The position numbers and the translations under genes are program-made. The notes beneath the pieces are model-generated. The model worked only from the letters and a program-made list of their open reading frames with translations. It was not told the origin of the DNA and made no database searches. Below, one piece after another: positions 1 through 9,201 of a stretch of 64,000 nucleotides of DNA. Location: the NCBI RefSeq assembly GCF_001544795.2, contig NZ_FCOI02000002.1, positions 62,001 through 126,000 on the forward strand, read 5' to 3'. Source of the stretch: Caballeronia temeraria (GTDB taxonomy: Bacteria > Pseudomonadota > Gammaproteobacteria > Burkholderiales > Burkholderiaceae). The number at the start of each line of letters is the position of its first letter. The first letter of the stretch is position 1.

Positions 1-216
1 CGACACCGCCGGGACGATCGCGAGCGAATCCAAAATGTGCTGGATCATCATCTGATGTGGATCGCGGATCGCCGTCAGGTTGTAGACGGAATTCCATTTG
101 CCGAGCAGCGCAACGTAATCGAGCAGCTTTTGACTTTGCGACGAAGACAGCGTGAGACCGAGTTCGGCGACGCCCTTCTCGAGCGTCGTTGTGAGAGATA
201 AGCTTCGCTCCGTCAT
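1..216 (-). CDS. rsmG: 16S rRNA (guanine-N7)-methyltransferase RsmG, N-terminal part
   Basis: Partial: only the first 72 codons lie in the window, the rest runs off the left edge. RsmG (GidB) methylates a guanine N7 in the 530 loop of 16S rRNA with S-adenosylmethionine. The visible N-terminus contains the family stretch [14 protein letters not shown] followed by HILDSL, typical of GidB just before its SAM-binding fold. The ATG overlaps the mnmG stop in an ATGA arrangement (213-216), so the two are translationally coupled, as is usual for gidA-gidB. The SAM-binding motifs themselves are outside the window. Confidence 0.95.
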   Translation of the reverse strand, partial: MTERSLSLTTTLEKGVAELGLTLSSSQSQKLLDYVALLGKWNSVYNLTAIRDPHQMMIQHILDSLAIVPAVS

Positions 217-2177
217 TGAACCGCCGTCGTGTTACCGGAGGTTGAATCGTCGCCCGTCGAATTGCGGCCGCGACGGCCCGCGCCGCGCTTCAGATGAACC
301 ATCAGCAGAGAAATGGCAGCCGGTGTGATGCCGGAGATACGCGACGCCTGACCGATCGTCTCAGGGCGGTGCTGAATCAGCTTCTGGCGAGCTTCGAAGG
401 ACAGCCCGCGCACTTCGTTGTAGTCGAGCGCGTCAGGCAAGCGCGTGTTTTCCTGCGCGCCGTTGCGTACGATTTCGTCCGCCTGACGGTCGATATAGCC
501 TTGGTACTTCACGCCGATCTCGATCTGTTCCTTGATTTGGGCGAGCAGAACCGGATCTTCGGCAAGCGGCGTCTCCGGACCGCACGCGCCATCGCGGAGC
601 GCACAAATTCCATCGTACGAAACACCCGGACGGCGCAGCAGATCCGCCAAACTGTATTCGTGGTCGATTGGTTTACCGAGCAAAGTCGTCGCTTCTTCCG
701 CGGGCAGCGTCTTCGGATTCACCCAAGTCGAACGAAGACGCTGTGTTTCACGTGAAACAGCATCGCGCTTGCGGCTGAATGCATCCCAGCGGATATCGTC
801 GACGACGCCCAGCTCACGGCCAATCTCCGTCAGACGCATATCCGCATTATCTTCGCGGAGCGACAGACGATATTCTGCCCGGCTCGTGAACATCCGATAC
901 GGCTCCGACACGCCACGCGTGACGAGATCGTCGACGAGAACGCCCAGATACGCCTGATCGCGGCGCGGGGACCACGCTTCCTTCCCTCGCACGTGCAAAC
1001 CAGCGTTGATACCCGCCAGCAACCCTTGCGCGGCGGCCTCTTCGTAACCGGTTGTGCCGTTGATCTGCCCTGCGAAGAACAAACCGTTGATCGCCTTCGT
1101 TTCGAGCGACGCCTTCAGCCCGCGCGGATCGAAGTAGTCGTACTCGATCGCATAGCCTGGGCGAAGGATATGCGCATGTTCCAGACCGCGCATCGAGCGG
1201 ACGAGATCGAGCTGGACATCGAACGGAAGGCTCGTCGAGATGCCATTCGGATAGAACTCGTTCGTGGTGAGACCTTCCGGCTCCAGAAAAATCTGGTGAG
1301 CGTCTTTGGAAGCGAAACGATGAATCTTGTCTTCGATCGACGGGCAATAACGCGGCCCGACGCCTTCGATAACGCCCGTATACATCGGCGAGCGATCGAG
1401 ACCTGAACGGATGATGTCGTGCGTCTGAGCATTCGTATGCGTCACCCAGCACGGCATTTGACGCGGATGCTGCTCTACCCGCCCGAGGAACGAGAAAACC
1501 GGAATCGGATCGAGATCGCCCGGCTGCTCTTCGAGCTTCGAAAAATCGATCGTACGGCCATCGATGCGCGGCGGCGTGCCGGTTTTGAGGCGGCCTTGCG
1601 GCAGCTTCAGCTCCTTGAGACGCGCGGAAAGCGAGATCGCAGCCGGATCGCCCGCGCGACCACCGACGTAGTTATTCAGGCCGACGTGAATCTTGCCGTC
1701 CAGGAACGTGCCCGCCGTCAGCACGACTGCGCGCGAACGGAATCGAAGCCCGACTTGGGTCACGGCACCGACGACGCGGTCCCCTTCGACCATCAAATCG
1801 TCGACGGCCTGCTGAAACAGCCACAAATTCGGCTGATTTTCGAGTCGATGGCGGATCGCCTGCTTGTACAGGAGGCGGTCAGCCTGCGCCCGGGTCGCCC
1901 GAACCGCCGGTCCTTTCGACGAATTGAGAATCCGAAACTGAATTCCCGATTCGTCCGTCGCGGCCGCCATAGCGCCGCCGAGAGCGTCGACTTCCTTGAC
2001 GAGATGCCCTTTGCCGATTCCGCCAATCGACGGGTTGCAGCTCATCTGGCCTAGCGTCTCGATGTTATGGGTCAAAAGCAACGTTTTGCAGCCCATTCGA
2101 GCCGAGGCAAGCGCCGCCTCGGTGCCCGCGTGACCGCCGCCGACGACGATCACATCAAATTCTGTGGGATAAAGCAT
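213..2177 (-). CDS. mnmG: tRNA uridine-5-carboxymethylaminomethyl modification enzyme MnmG (GidA)
   Basis: FAD-dependent partner of MnmE; together they install the cmnm5 (or nm5) group on U34 of several tRNAs in the cytoplasm. The protein starts [20 protein letters not shown], containing the dinucleotide-binding GxGxxG motif, followed by [17 protein letters not shown] and the YCPSIEDKI region, all hallmarks of GidA. I chose the ATG at 2177 (654 aa) because homologues start with MLYPTEF; an in-frame GTG at 2201 would add eight residues that do not look conserved. It is followed directly by rsmG with a 4-bp overlap. A perfect ParB site lies inside the gene (744-759), encoding the residues VSRET. 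A TATAAT -10 element at 2227-2232 suggests its own promoter, separate from the liv operon upstream. Confidence 0.97.
   Translation of the reverse strand: MLYPTEFDVIVVGGGHAGTEAALASARMGCKTLLLTHNIETLGQMSCNPSIGGIGKGHLVKEVDALGGAMAAATDESGIQFRILNSSKGPAVRATRAQADRLLYKQAIRHRLENQPNLWLFQQAVDDLMVEGDRVVGAVTQVGLRFRSRAVVLTAGTFLDGKIHVGLNNYVGGRAGDPAAISLSARLKELKLPQGRLKTGTPPRIDGRTIDFSKLEEQPGDLDPIPVFSFLGRVEQHPRQMPCWVTHTNAQTHDIIRSGLDRSPMYTGVIEGVGPRYCPSIEDKIHRFASKDAHQIFLEPEGLTTNEFYPNGISTSLPFDVQLDLVRSMRGLEHAHILRPGYAIEYDYFDPRGLKASLETKAINGLFFAGQINGTTGYEEAAAQGLLAGINAGLHVRGKEAWSPRRDQAYLGVLVDDLVTRGVSEPYRMFTSRAEYRLSLREDNADMRLTEIGRELGVVDDIRWDAFSRKRDAVSRETQRLRSTWVNPKTLPAEEATTLLGKPIDHEYSLADLLRRPGVSYDGICALRDGACGPETPLAEDPVLLAQIKEQIEIGVKYQGYIDRQADEIVRNGAQENTRLPDALDYNEVRGLSFEARQKLIQHRPETIGQASRISGITPAAISLLMVHLKRGAGRRGRNSTGDDSTSGNTTAVQ
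744..759. other. parS site (ParB binding), perfect copy
   Basis: The 16-bp palindrome TGTTTCACGTGAAACA matches the conserved bacterial chromosomal parS exactly. It lies within the mnmG coding sequence, where it is read as VSRET. ParB bound here would spread and load SMC or position the origin. Known of the family: in Burkholderia this sequence is the parS of chromosome 1, while the secondary replicons use different sequences. The neighbourhood (mnmG, rsmG) is where parA-parB normally sit, just beyond the left edge. Confidence 0.93.
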
Positions 2178-2226
2178 TGAGATATCGTGTACGAACGACA
2201 CGAACCTAGAGAGGGAATAGCTTTGA

Positions 2227-2255
2227 ATTATAACGGTTTCTCCCGCCCTCGAATT
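2227..2255 (-). promoter_or_regulatory. probable mnmG promoter
   Basis: On the minus strand a perfect TATAAT (2227-2232) lies about 50 bp upstream of the mnmG ATG. The -35 is poor (AATTCG at 17 bp spacing). It sits downstream of the livF terminator, so mnmG-rsmG is probably transcribed independently of the liv operon. Confidence 0.5.
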
Positions 2256-2275
2256 CGACCGGGCGGCTGAAGGCG

Positions 2276-2308
2276 AAAAAAATGGCGTGTTTCACGTGAA
2301 ACACGCCA
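2276..2308 (-). terminator. livF operon terminator whose stem is a parS site
   Basis: Positions 2283-2308 form a 26-bp perfect palindrome. Its central 16 bp (2288-2303) are a perfect parS, TGTTTCACGTGAAACA. On the minus strand, the strand of livF, the palindrome is followed at once by seven T residues (A run at 2276-2282), so the RNA would have a GC-flanked hairpin plus U tract, a textbook intrinsic terminator 25 bp after the livF stop. Both readings, ParB site and terminator, are supported by the same bases. Confidence 0.85.
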
Positions 2309-2332
2309 CCAGATGACACCGCAAGCGTCGCG

Positions 2333-3103
2333 CTATGCGACCTTTTTCGTCAGACCAAGATAAGTTTCGATGACTTGCGGGTCGTGCTGAAGCGCATCGG
2401 CACTTCCCTCCAGCGCAAACTCGCCGGTTTCGAGAACGTAGCCGTAATCGGAAATCTGCAGGGCCGCCCGAGCATTCTGCTCGATCAAAAGGGTCGCGAC
2501 GCCCGTTTGTCGCAGCGCGCTGATGATGTGAAAAATCTCCTTCACGATCAGCGGTGCCAGCCCGAGGCTCGGCTCGTCGAGCATTAGCAACTGCGGCTTT
2601 CCCATCAATGCACGGCCGACGGCCAACATCTGCCGCTCTCCGCCCGAAAGCGTGCCCGCCGCCTGCTTCCTTCGCTCTTTCAGACGCGGGAAAAGCGCAA
2701 AAACATGATCCATCTGATCGAGATAATTCCGCTCGCCCGCCTTCTTCCGTCGATACGCGCCGAGCACGAGATTGTCTTCGACGGCCATCGTCGCGAACAA
2801 CTCGCGCTTTTCCGGCACGAGGCACATTCCACGTGAAACACGACGCTCAATCGCCAAGGCCGAAATATCCTCGCCGAGATAACGCACCACGCCCTTCGCG
2901 TGTCCCGTTTGCGGCAACGCGCCCATGATTGCATTGAGCAGCGTCGATTTCCCCGCTCCGTTCGGCCCGATGACCGATACGATCTGCCCTGCCCCGACGG
3001 TGAGCTTGCCGTCGTGCAACGCTTCGACTTTGCCATAGCGGACGGACAGGCCATCCACTTGCAGAATCGGGTTTCCTACTGCGTTCGATACGTTTGCCAT
3101 CAT
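2333..3103 (-). CDS. livF: branched-chain amino acid-type ABC transporter ATPase LivF
   Basis: One of the two ATPases driving a HAAT-family importer for branched-chain or related amino acids. 256 aa: Walker [10 protein letters not shown] near residue 43, signature LSGGERQMLAVGRAL, Walker B LLMLDEPSLGLAP, then the H-loop region LIEQNAR, and a C-terminus typical of LivF. Tandem ATGs (3103 and 3100) overlap the stop of livM-livG in an ATGATG/TGA arrangement, so it is translationally coupled; GGGGTGGA upstream serves as ribosome binding site. Last gene of the operon binding protein-livH-livMG-livF, which ends at the parS/terminator palindrome. A degenerate parS-like sequence lies inside it at 2825-2840. 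Confidence 0.93.
   Translation of the reverse strand: MMANVSNAVGNPILQVDGLSVRYGKVEALHDGKLTVGAGQIVSVIGPNGAGKSTLLNAIMGALPQTGHAKGVVRYLGEDISALAIERRVSRGMCLVPEKRELFATMAVEDNLVLGAYRRKKAGERNYLDQMDHVFALFPRLKERRKQAAGTLSGGERQMLAVGRALMGKPQLLMLDEPSLGLAPLIVKEIFHIISALRQTGVATLLIEQNARAALQISDYGYVLETGEFALEGSADALQHDPQVIETYLGLTKKVA
2825..2840. other. degenerate parS-like sequence
   Basis: CATTCCACGTGAAACA matches the parS consensus at 13 of 16 positions, with a perfect right half (CACGTGAAACA) and three mismatches in the left half. It lies in livF, 522 bp from the perfect copy at 2288. Binding by ParB would be weaker, and it may be chance, but its nearness to two perfect copies makes it worth recording. Confidence 0.4.
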
Positions 3104-4872
3104 TCCACCCCGCCCAAATAGGCTTCGAGCACCGCCGGATCCTTTTGAACATCTTTCGGCAATCCTTCGGCGATCTTGGTGCCGAACTCCATCACCACCA
3201 GCCGATCCGTCAGATTCATCACGAAATCCATGTCGTGCTCGACCAGAAGAATGCTCATCCCCTCGGCGCGAAGTTTTCGCAGCAAATCGGCGAGTTGTAA
3301 TTTTTCTTGATACCGCAAACCGGCTGCCGGTTCGTCGAGCAGCAAGAGTGTCGGATCGCAGCACAGCGCCCGCGCGATCTCCATGATCCGCTGCTGACCG
3401 AGCGCGAGACTGCCGGCCTCACTGTAAATATGTTTGTCGAGACCGACGCGCTTGATCTGCTTCGCCGCCTCGGCCATCAATCGCGTCTCTTCGGCTGCAT
3501 TCAGACGCACGACGCTGCGCCAAACGCCGGTGTTGCCCCGCAGATGTGCGCCGATCGCGACGTTTTCCAGAACCGTCATCCCGGGCAGCATCTTGACGTG
3601 CTGAAACGTCCGTCCTATGCCGCGTTTGACGATTTCCCGGGAAGTCAGCTTCTCGATGCGTTCGCCGTGGAAACTGATCGCGCCGCTGGTCGCCTGAAGA
3701 ACGCCCGTGACCAGATTGAAGGTCGTGGACTTCCCCGCACCGTTCGGTCCGATCAACCCGATGATCTCGCCCGCCTTCACCTCGAAGCTCACGTCGTTGA
3801 CCGCGACCAGCCCGCCAAACTGCTTGCGCGCCTTTTCTACGACGAGCAGACGTTCGCCGGCTGCTGGTTTGCTGCGTTGCGGCAAAGCATCGCCATGATC
3901 CGGCACATGCGCACGCGGCCCGCGCGGAAAGAGACGCGCCACGAAAGGCCACACGCCCTGTCGCGCATATTGCAGGAGCAGCACCATCACGACACCGAAA
4001 ACGATCACCTCGAAATTGCCGTTAGCGCCGATCAGCTTCGGCAGCAGCGTCTGCAGGTAATCCTGCAGAACGGTGAGGATCGTCGCCCCGAGAATCGCAC
4101 CCCAGACATGTGAGACGCCGCCCACCACCGCCATGAACAGGAATTCGATGCCGTGATTCAGCCCGAACGGCGTCGGGTTCACCGCCCGCTGCAAATGGGC
4201 GTACAGGAAGCCCGAAATGGCCGCCAGAACCGCGGCGTAGATGAAGATCACCACGCGCATCCACGCCGTGTTGACGCCCATCGCCTCGGCCATCGTGCCG
4301 CCGCCGCGCAGCGCACGAATGGCACGGCCAGGCCGGCTATTAAGCAGATTCTGAACGGAGATCACCGCGAGCAGCACGACAACCCAGATCAGGTAGTAGA
4401 TGCTGCGCCCCGATTCCAGCTCCCAGCCGAACACGCTGAGAACCGGAATGCCGTTGATGCCGTCGTACTTGCCGAGCAGCTCCATGTTGCCGAACAGATA
4501 GAACAGCGACAGTCCCCACGCGATCGTCCCGAGCGGCAGGAAGTGCCCGGACAGACGCATCGTGATGAGGCCCAGCAGCAACGCGATAAACGCCGTCAGC
4601 ACGACGCCCGCGATCAGCGCGAGCCACGGCGAGACGCCATAGCGCGTCGTCAGGAAGGCCGTCGCATAGGCGCCTACGCCGACGAACGCGGCCTGTCCGA
4701 AGCTCGTCATCCCGCCGATGCCCGTCAGCAGCACCAACCCGATCGCGACGATCGAATAGAGGCCGATGTAGTTCAGCAGCGTGATCCAGTACTCGGGCAC
4801 GGCGACCGGTCCGGGCAGGATCGGCAACGCGAAGACGATCAGCAGAAAGATCCAGAAAGAACGGAATTTCAT
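3100..4872 (-). CDS. fused branched-chain amino acid ABC transporter permease-ATPase (LivM-LivG)
   Basis: A single 590-aa chain carrying the LivM inner-membrane permease (about residues 1-310, many hydrophobic helices, [21 protein letters not shown] being the LivM entry motif) joined by a hydrophilic linker to the LivG ATPase. The ATPase half has Walker [10 protein letters not shown] near 373, a slightly unusual signature LALGQQR near 487, and Walker [12 protein letters not shown] near 505. Start: ATG at 4872, with GAGGAG seven bases upstream; an in-frame ATG at 4893 is less likely. The start lies 4 bp after the livH stop and the end overlaps livF. This fusion is, as I remember it, usual at this Burkholderiales locus, so no separate livG is needed for the first operon. 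Confidence 0.92.
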   Translation of the reverse strand: MKFRSFWIFLLIVFALPILPGPVAVPEYWITLLNYIGLYSIVAIGLVLLTGIGGMTSFGQAAFVGVGAYATAFLTTRYGVSPWLALIAGVVLTAFIALLLGLITMRLSGHFLPLGTIAWGLSLFYLFGNMELLGKYDGINGIPVLSVFGWELESGRSIYYLIWVVVLLAVISVQNLLNSRPGRAIRALRGGGTMAEAMGVNTAWMRVVIFIYAAVLAAISGFLYAHLQRAVNPTPFGLNHGIEFLFMAVVGGVSHVWGAILGATILTVLQDYLQTLLPKLIGANGNFEVIVFGVVMVLLLQYARQGVWPFVARLFPRGPRAHVPDHGDALPQRSKPAAGERLLVVEKARKQFGGLVAVNDVSFEVKAGEIIGLIGPNGAGKSTTFNLVTGVLQATSGAISFHGERIEKLTSREIVKRGIGRTFQHVKMLPGMTVLENVAIGAHLRGNTGVWRSVVRLNAAEETRLMAEAAKQIKRVGLDKHIYSEAGSLALGQQRIMEIARALCCDPTLLLLDEPAAGLRYQEKLQLADLLRKLRAEGMSILLVEHDMDFVMNLTDRLVVMEFGTKIAEGLPKDVQKDPAVLEAYLGGVE

Positions 4873-4876
4873 CGGC

Positions 4877-5932
4877 TTACTCCTCGTCTTCATCGGAATG
4901 CGGGCTCGCCAGGCTTCGCCACAGCAGGACCGGAATAATCAACGTGAAGACGATCACCTCCTTGTACGCGCTCGCCCAGAACGACGAATACGATTCGAGC
5001 AGTCCCACGAGCAGCGACCCCGCCGCCGCGAGCGGATAGCTCACCAGACCGCCGACGATAGCGCCCACGAAGCCCTTCAGACCGATCAGGAAGCCCGAGT
5101 CGTAGTAAATCGTCGTGATGGGCGCCACGAGCACGCCGCAGAGCGCGCCGAGGCCCGCCGCGAGCGTGAACGCGAGCCGCCCTGCCTGCGTCGTGCCGAT
5201 GCCCACCAGCCGCGCGCCAAGGCGATTCACCGACGTCGCGCGCAACGCCTTGCCGGAGATCGAGCGATCGAAGTAGAAGTACAGCGCGGCGATCAGCACG
5301 ACCGCCGTGCCCACGACCCACAAGCTTTGCCCGGAGATCGAGACGCTGCCGATATTGAAGTTGGCATCGGAGAAGGCCGTCGTGCGCGAGCCTTCCGCGC
5401 CGAACATCACGAGGCCGAGGCCGACCATCGCGAAGTGCACGGCGACCGCCACGATCAGCAGCAACAACGTGCTCGCTTCCGCGATCGGTTCATACGCCAG
5501 CCGATAGACGAACGGTCCCATCGGCACGACGATCAGAAGCGTGAGCGCGATCTGCGCGATCATCGGCAGAGGCTGCGCGAAAACGGCCTGCGTGATGCCC
5601 CACACCGCGACGGGAAACAGCAGATACTTGCCCGCCAGAACGGCGAGCAAACGCCCTTTCTGATGATATCGCGCAGGATGCCGAACGATGCCGGCGAGTT
5701 CGGCGACGAAACAGCCGACGCCCATCGCGATGAGCAAATAGCAGGTGGCGGGCAGCTTCTGCGTCTGCAGCGCGGCCAGCGTGAGTGCGCCATACGCGAC
5801 GAACTCGCCCTGCGGAATGAAAATGACGCGTGTCACGGAGAACACGAGCACCAATGCGAGCGCGAGCAACGCGTAGATCGCGCCCGTGGTGATCCCGTCC
5901 TGCGCGAGGATCGCCGCAATCGATAAGTCCAT
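4877..5932 (-). CDS. livH: branched-chain amino acid ABC transporter permease LivH
   Basis: Inner-membrane permease pairing with the LivM half of the next gene. 351 aa with repeated hydrophobic segments; [20 protein letters not shown] and [15 protein letters not shown] are the characteristic LivH N-terminal stretch. The chosen ATG (5932, MDLSIAAIL) has GAGGAAG just upstream; an in-frame start at 5995 would add 21 non-conserved residues. The chain is longer than typical LivH (about 300 aa), the extra length lying in the early loops around residues 70-110. Followed after 4 bp by livM-livG. Confidence 0.92.
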   Translation of the reverse strand: MDLSIAAILAQDGITTGAIYALLALALVLVFSVTRVIFIPQGEFVAYGALTLAALQTQKLPATCYLLIAMGVGCFVAELAGIVRHPARYHQKGRLLAVLAGKYLLFPVAVWGITQAVFAQPLPMIAQIALTLLIVVPMGPFVYRLAYEPIAEASTLLLLIVAVAVHFAMVGLGLVMFGAEGSRTTAFSDANFNIGSVSISGQSLWVVGTAVVLIAALYFYFDRSISGKALRATSVNRLGARLVGIGTTQAGRLAFTLAAGLGALCGVLVAPITTIYYDSGFLIGLKGFVGAIVGGLVSYPLAAAGSLLVGLLESYSSFWASAYKEVIVFTLIIPVLLWRSLASPHSDEDEE

Positions 5933-5995
5933 TACTTCCTCTTCGGGGCTTCTATCAAACAGGCCGCGATACGACAGCAGCCGGAACATGGTCAA

Positions 5996-6023
5996 AGCGG
6001 CGCGCCGTTGCCGGTGCGCCGCT
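5996..6023 (-). other. stem-loop between binding protein gene and livH
   Basis: AGCGGCGC (5996-6003) pairs with GCGCCGCT (6016-6023) around a 12-nt loop, in the gap between the binding-protein stop (6079) and the livH start (5932). There is no U tract after it on the minus strand, so it is more likely an mRNA-stabilising or partial-termination element. Such hairpins are common after the highly expressed binding protein of ABC operons. Confidence 0.5.
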
Positions 6024-6078
6024 CGTTCATCTTGAAAATAGGAAACACGAACGCGCGATCAAGCGCGTCCCGTCAAGC

Positions 6079-7251
6079 TCAGTCGTTAAGCAGCTTCCAC
6101 TTGCCATCGACGATCTGCACCATCACGCGCGCGCGATTGTCGAAGCCGTTGTGATCCGTCGGCGTCATGTTCATGATGCCGTGCGACACCGGCAGATCCT
6201 TCAGGTTTTCCAGCGCGGCGCGCAGCGCTTCGCGGAATTCCGGCGTGCCCGGCTGGCCCTTCTTCAGCGCTTCGGGAATCGCGCGCTGGAGCATCTGGCC
6301 GGCATCCCACGCGTGGCCGCCGAACGTCGAGAGCGAACCCGCGCCGTAGGCCTTCTCATACGCTTCCTTGTACGCCGCCGACGACTTCTTCACCGGATTG
6401 CTGTCCGGCAGCTGCTCGGTCACGAGCACCGGACCGGCGGGCAGGATTTCGCCCTCGCAGTCCTTGCCGCACACGCGCAGGAAGTCGTTATTGGCGACGC
6501 CGTGCGTCTGATAGACCTTGCCCTTGTAGCCGCGCTCCTTCAGCGCCTTCGCCGGCAGCGCCGACGGCGTGCCCGCGCCCGCGATCAGCACCGCGTCGGG
6601 GTTCGCGCCCATCGTCTTCAGCACCTGGCCCGTGACGGACGTGTCCGTGCGGTTATAGCGCTCGTTCGTGACGATCTTCAGCTTGTGCGCGGCGGCCGCC
6701 GTGTTGAACACGTTGTACCAGCCGTCGCCGTAGGCATCCGCGAAGCCGATGAAGCCCACCGTCTTCACGCCGTGCTTCTCCATGTAACTCGCGATCGCAT
6801 CGGCCATGAGCGCGTCGTTCTGCGGCGTCTTGAAGACCCACGCCTTCTTCGCATCCATCGGCGCGATGATCGCGGCCGATGCGGCCATCGAGATCATCGG
6901 CGTCTTGCCTGCGGCGGCCGCATCGATCATCGCGAGCGAATTCGGCGTGACGGTCGAGCCGACGATCGCATCGACGTGATCTTCGTCGATCAGCTTGCGC
7001 GTGTTCTGCACGGCGCGGCTCGTGTCGGAACCGTCGTCGAGCACGATCCATTCGACCGACTTCCCGCCGATTTCCTTCGGCAGCAGCGCGACGGTGTTTT
7101 TCTCGGGAATCCCGAGCGATGCGGCCGGCCCCGTCGCCGAGAGCGTCACGCCGATCTTCACCTGCGCGAAGGCCGCGCCCGCACCCGCGAACAGGCTGCC
7201 CGCGATGGCGAGCGCGATGCCCGTCTTCATCCATGCTTTCTTCGTTTTCAT
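6079..7251 (-). CDS. branched-chain amino acid-type ABC transporter periplasmic binding protein (copy 1)
   Basis: Periplasmic ligand-binding protein of the LivJ/LivK (type I, Leu/Ile/Val-binding) family. 390 aa with a Sec signal peptide ending AFA/Q30, followed by the mature start VKIGVTLSATGPAASLGIPEKN. GGAGACAAGCA precedes the ATG at 7251. It heads the operon with livH, livMG and livF downstream. Its neighbour at 7514-8680 is a close paralogue (the mature starts and the segment VCGKDCEGE/T..LPAGP are almost the same). The exact ligand cannot be told from sequence; branched-chain amino acids are the default. Confidence 0.9.
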   Translation of the reverse strand: MKTKKAWMKTGIALAIAGSLFAGAGAAFAQVKIGVTLSATGPAASLGIPEKNTVALLPKEIGGKSVEWIVLDDGSDTSRAVQNTRKLIDEDHVDAIVGSTVTPNSLAMIDAAAAGKTPMISMAASAAIIAPMDAKKAWVFKTPQNDALMADAIASYMEKHGVKTVGFIGFADAYGDGWYNVFNTAAAAHKLKIVTNERYNRTDTSVTGQVLKTMGANPDAVLIAGAGTPSALPAKALKERGYKGKVYQTHGVANNDFLRVCGKDCEGEILPAGPVLVTEQLPDSNPVKKSSAAYKEAYEKAYGAGSLSTFGGHAWDAGQMLQRAIPEALKKGQPGTPEFREALRAALENLKDLPVSHGIMNMTPTDHNGFDNRARVMVQIVDGKWKLLND

Positions 7252-7450
7252 TGCTTGTCTCCAAACGCGCACACTGGCGGTGCGTTGCTGCGAGTTGTTA
7301 TCGATGCGACTTTCCAGGCCAATCAAAGAGCCGCCCCAATCTATTTACCGCGTTACTGCGTGCCAAGGCTGGTTTTCCCTGACCATTCGCACCATCGCGA
7401 GCGAGGCTGTGCGCCCTCTTCTTCGCAACGGCTTCCCACTGCACAGCGCA

Positions 7451-7482
7451 GAAAAAAGGCGCGTTCGAAACGACGCGCCTTT
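7451..7482 (-). terminator. intrinsic terminator after binding protein copy 2
   Basis: Arms AAAAGGCGCGT (7453-7463) and ACGCGCCTTTT (7472-7482) form an 11-bp stem; on the minus strand it is followed by TTTTTT. It lies 32 bp after the stop of the second binding-protein gene (7514), so that gene is probably its own transcription unit, separated from copy 1. Confidence 0.85.
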
Positions 7483-7513
7483 TGTTCTCCGGATCAGTTC
7501 ACATGCGATCCCG

Positions 7514-8680
7514 TCAGTTGCCCGAGAGCTTCCACTTGCCGCCGGCGATCTCCACCATCACGCGCGCGCGCTGGTCCAGTCCGGAGTGATCGTTCGCGCT
7601 CATGTTGAAGATGCCGTGCGACGCGGGCAGATTCTTCGTCTCTTCGATGGCCGCGCGCAGCGCTTCGCGAAACGCCGGCGTGCCCGGCTGACCCTTCTTC
7701 AGCGCGATCGGAATCGCGCGCTGCAGAATGAGGCCCGCGTCCCACGCGTGACCGCCGAAGGTCGACACCGAACCCGCGCCATACGCGCCTTCATAGGCCT
7801 TCTTGTAGGTGAGCGCGGCCTGCTTTACGGGATTGCTGTCCGGCAGCTGCTCCGCCACCAGCAACGGTCCCGCGGGCAGGAACGTGCCTTCGCAGTCCTT
7901 GCCGCACACGCGCAGGAAGTCGTTATTGGCGACGCCGTGCGTCTGATAGATCTTGCCCTTGTAGCCGCGCTCCTTGAGCGTCTTCTGCGGCAGCGCGGCC
8001 GGCGTGCCCGCGCCCGCGATCAGCACCGCGTCCGCGTTCTGCGACATCATCTTGAGCACCTGGCCCGTCACCGATGCGTCGTTGCGCGCGAAGCGCTCGT
8101 TCGCGACGATCTTCAGCTTCGCGAGATCGGCGGCCTTCGAGAATTCCTTGAACCAGCTCTCGCCGTAGGCATCGGAAAAGCCGATGAACGCCACCGTCTT
8201 CACGCCGTGATTCGACATGTGCTGCGCGATCGCGGTGGCCATCAGGATGTCGTTCTGCGGCGTCTTGAAGACCCACGCCTTCTTCGCATCCATCGGTTCG
8301 ACGATGCTCGCGGCGGCGGCCATCGAGATCATCGGCGTGTGCGTTTCGGCGGCGATGTCGGTCATCGCGAGCGAGTTGGGGACGACCGTCGAACCGAAGA
8401 GCGCATCGACGTGATCTTCGCTCGTCAGCTTGCGGGCGTTTTTCACGGCCTGGGTGGAGTCGGTGGCGTCGTCGAGAACGATGTATTCGACCTTTTGCCC
8501 GGCGATTTCCTTGGGCAACAACGCGACCGTGTTCTTTTCCGGAATGCCGAGCGACGCCGCCGGGCCCGTTGCCGAGACCGTCACGCCGATTTTCACGTCC
8601 GCCCAAACCTGATTGCTGAATACCGCCGATAATGCCGCGACAGCCATTGCGGCCGTCTTAACGCGTAAAGCCCACTTCAT
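7514..8680 (-). CDS. branched-chain amino acid-type ABC transporter periplasmic binding protein (copy 2)
   Basis: 388-aa paralogue of the preceding binding protein, with signal peptide MKWALRVKTAAMAVAALSAV and predicted cleavage VWA/D28. It shares long near-identical blocks with copy 1 (ATGPAASLGIPEKNTVALLPKEI; KAWVFKTPQND; GHAWDAG.ILQRAIP.ALKKGQPGTPEFREALRAA with small changes). It is closed by its own terminator at 7451-7482. Tandem duplication followed by divergence is the simplest reading; the second protein probably feeds the same permease with a different or overlapping ligand set. Confidence 0.9.
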   Translation of the reverse strand: MKWALRVKTAAMAVAALSAVFSNQVWADVKIGVTVSATGPAASLGIPEKNTVALLPKEIAGQKVEYIVLDDATDSTQAVKNARKLTSEDHVDALFGSTVVPNSLAMTDIAAETHTPMISMAAAASIVEPMDAKKAWVFKTPQNDILMATAIAQHMSNHGVKTVAFIGFSDAYGESWFKEFSKAADLAKLKIVANERFARNDASVTGQVLKMMSQNADAVLIAGAGTPAALPQKTLKERGYKGKIYQTHGVANNDFLRVCGKDCEGTFLPAGPLLVAEQLPDSNPVKQAALTYKKAYEGAYGAGSVSTFGGHAWDAGLILQRAIPIALKKGQPGTPAFREALRAAIEETKNLPASHGIFNMSANDHSGLDQRARVMVEIAGGKWKLSGN

Positions 8681-9201
8681 TGATTTGCGCCCCGTAAATC
8701 GTGTTTCTGCGTGAAGAACTGCCTGCGAATATGCCCATGATTCGCGCCCGCTTCGAATCGCCGACCAACGGGTCGGGAAATGCAGTTTAGCGGACGAAAG
8801 CGCCGCGCAGCAAGCGTTTTGAAGGGTTCGTGGTGCGCTTGAGCGTTGTTTTTTCGACGCTTTTGCAATGCCGCCGCGCAGATCCGGAAACCCTCGGGAA
8901 AACCCCGCCTAAAATGCCCGGCGGGATTTATTCGTATTATCGACGGGCAAATAAAAAAGCGCTGTTGGACTCATCCAACAGCGCTTTTCGGTTGGGCACT
9001 TTGTGCCTCATGTCTCCTCGTTCTCCACCTCAAAAAATCTGGGTGCAACAGAACTAGGACGCATGTTAAAGAACGCAACAGTGCCCGGCAACCTAGCATT
9101 TACCCTAGTGGTGCACAAAAGCACCTTAACGGGGCGTATTTCTTGCAATACAGCGCGCATCTCGCAAATGCCGATTGATTCGCAATTCAAACTAAATCGC
9201 G
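8681..9201. other. intergenic region between two liv-type loci
   Basis: 521 bp without a credible gene; short reading frames here lack ribosome sites and family features. It holds the promoter region of binding protein copy 2 (right of 8680), the terminator at 8953-8988 and, at 9110-9125, a short dyad GGTGC-N6-GCACC whose role is unknown. Confidence 0.6.
8953..8988 (-). terminator. intrinsic terminator of the second liv-type operon
   Basis: A 15-bp perfect stem (8955-8969 with 8974-8988) and a 4-nt loop, followed on the minus strand by TTTTTTAT. It lies about 215 bp after the livM stop at 9202. The hairpin is also followed by TTTT on the plus strand, but no plus-strand gene lies upstream. 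Confidence 0.8.

Noticed and set aside
2177..2201. GTG at 2201 as the mnmG start
   Set aside because: The eight extra residues are not expected in the family and no better ribosome site precedes it; kept only as an alternative.
9110..9125. GGTGC-N6-GCACC as an NtrC site upstream of the liv-type genes
   Set aside because: NtrC sites have the opposite arm order (GCACC...GGTGC); the dyad is recorded only as part of the intergenic region.
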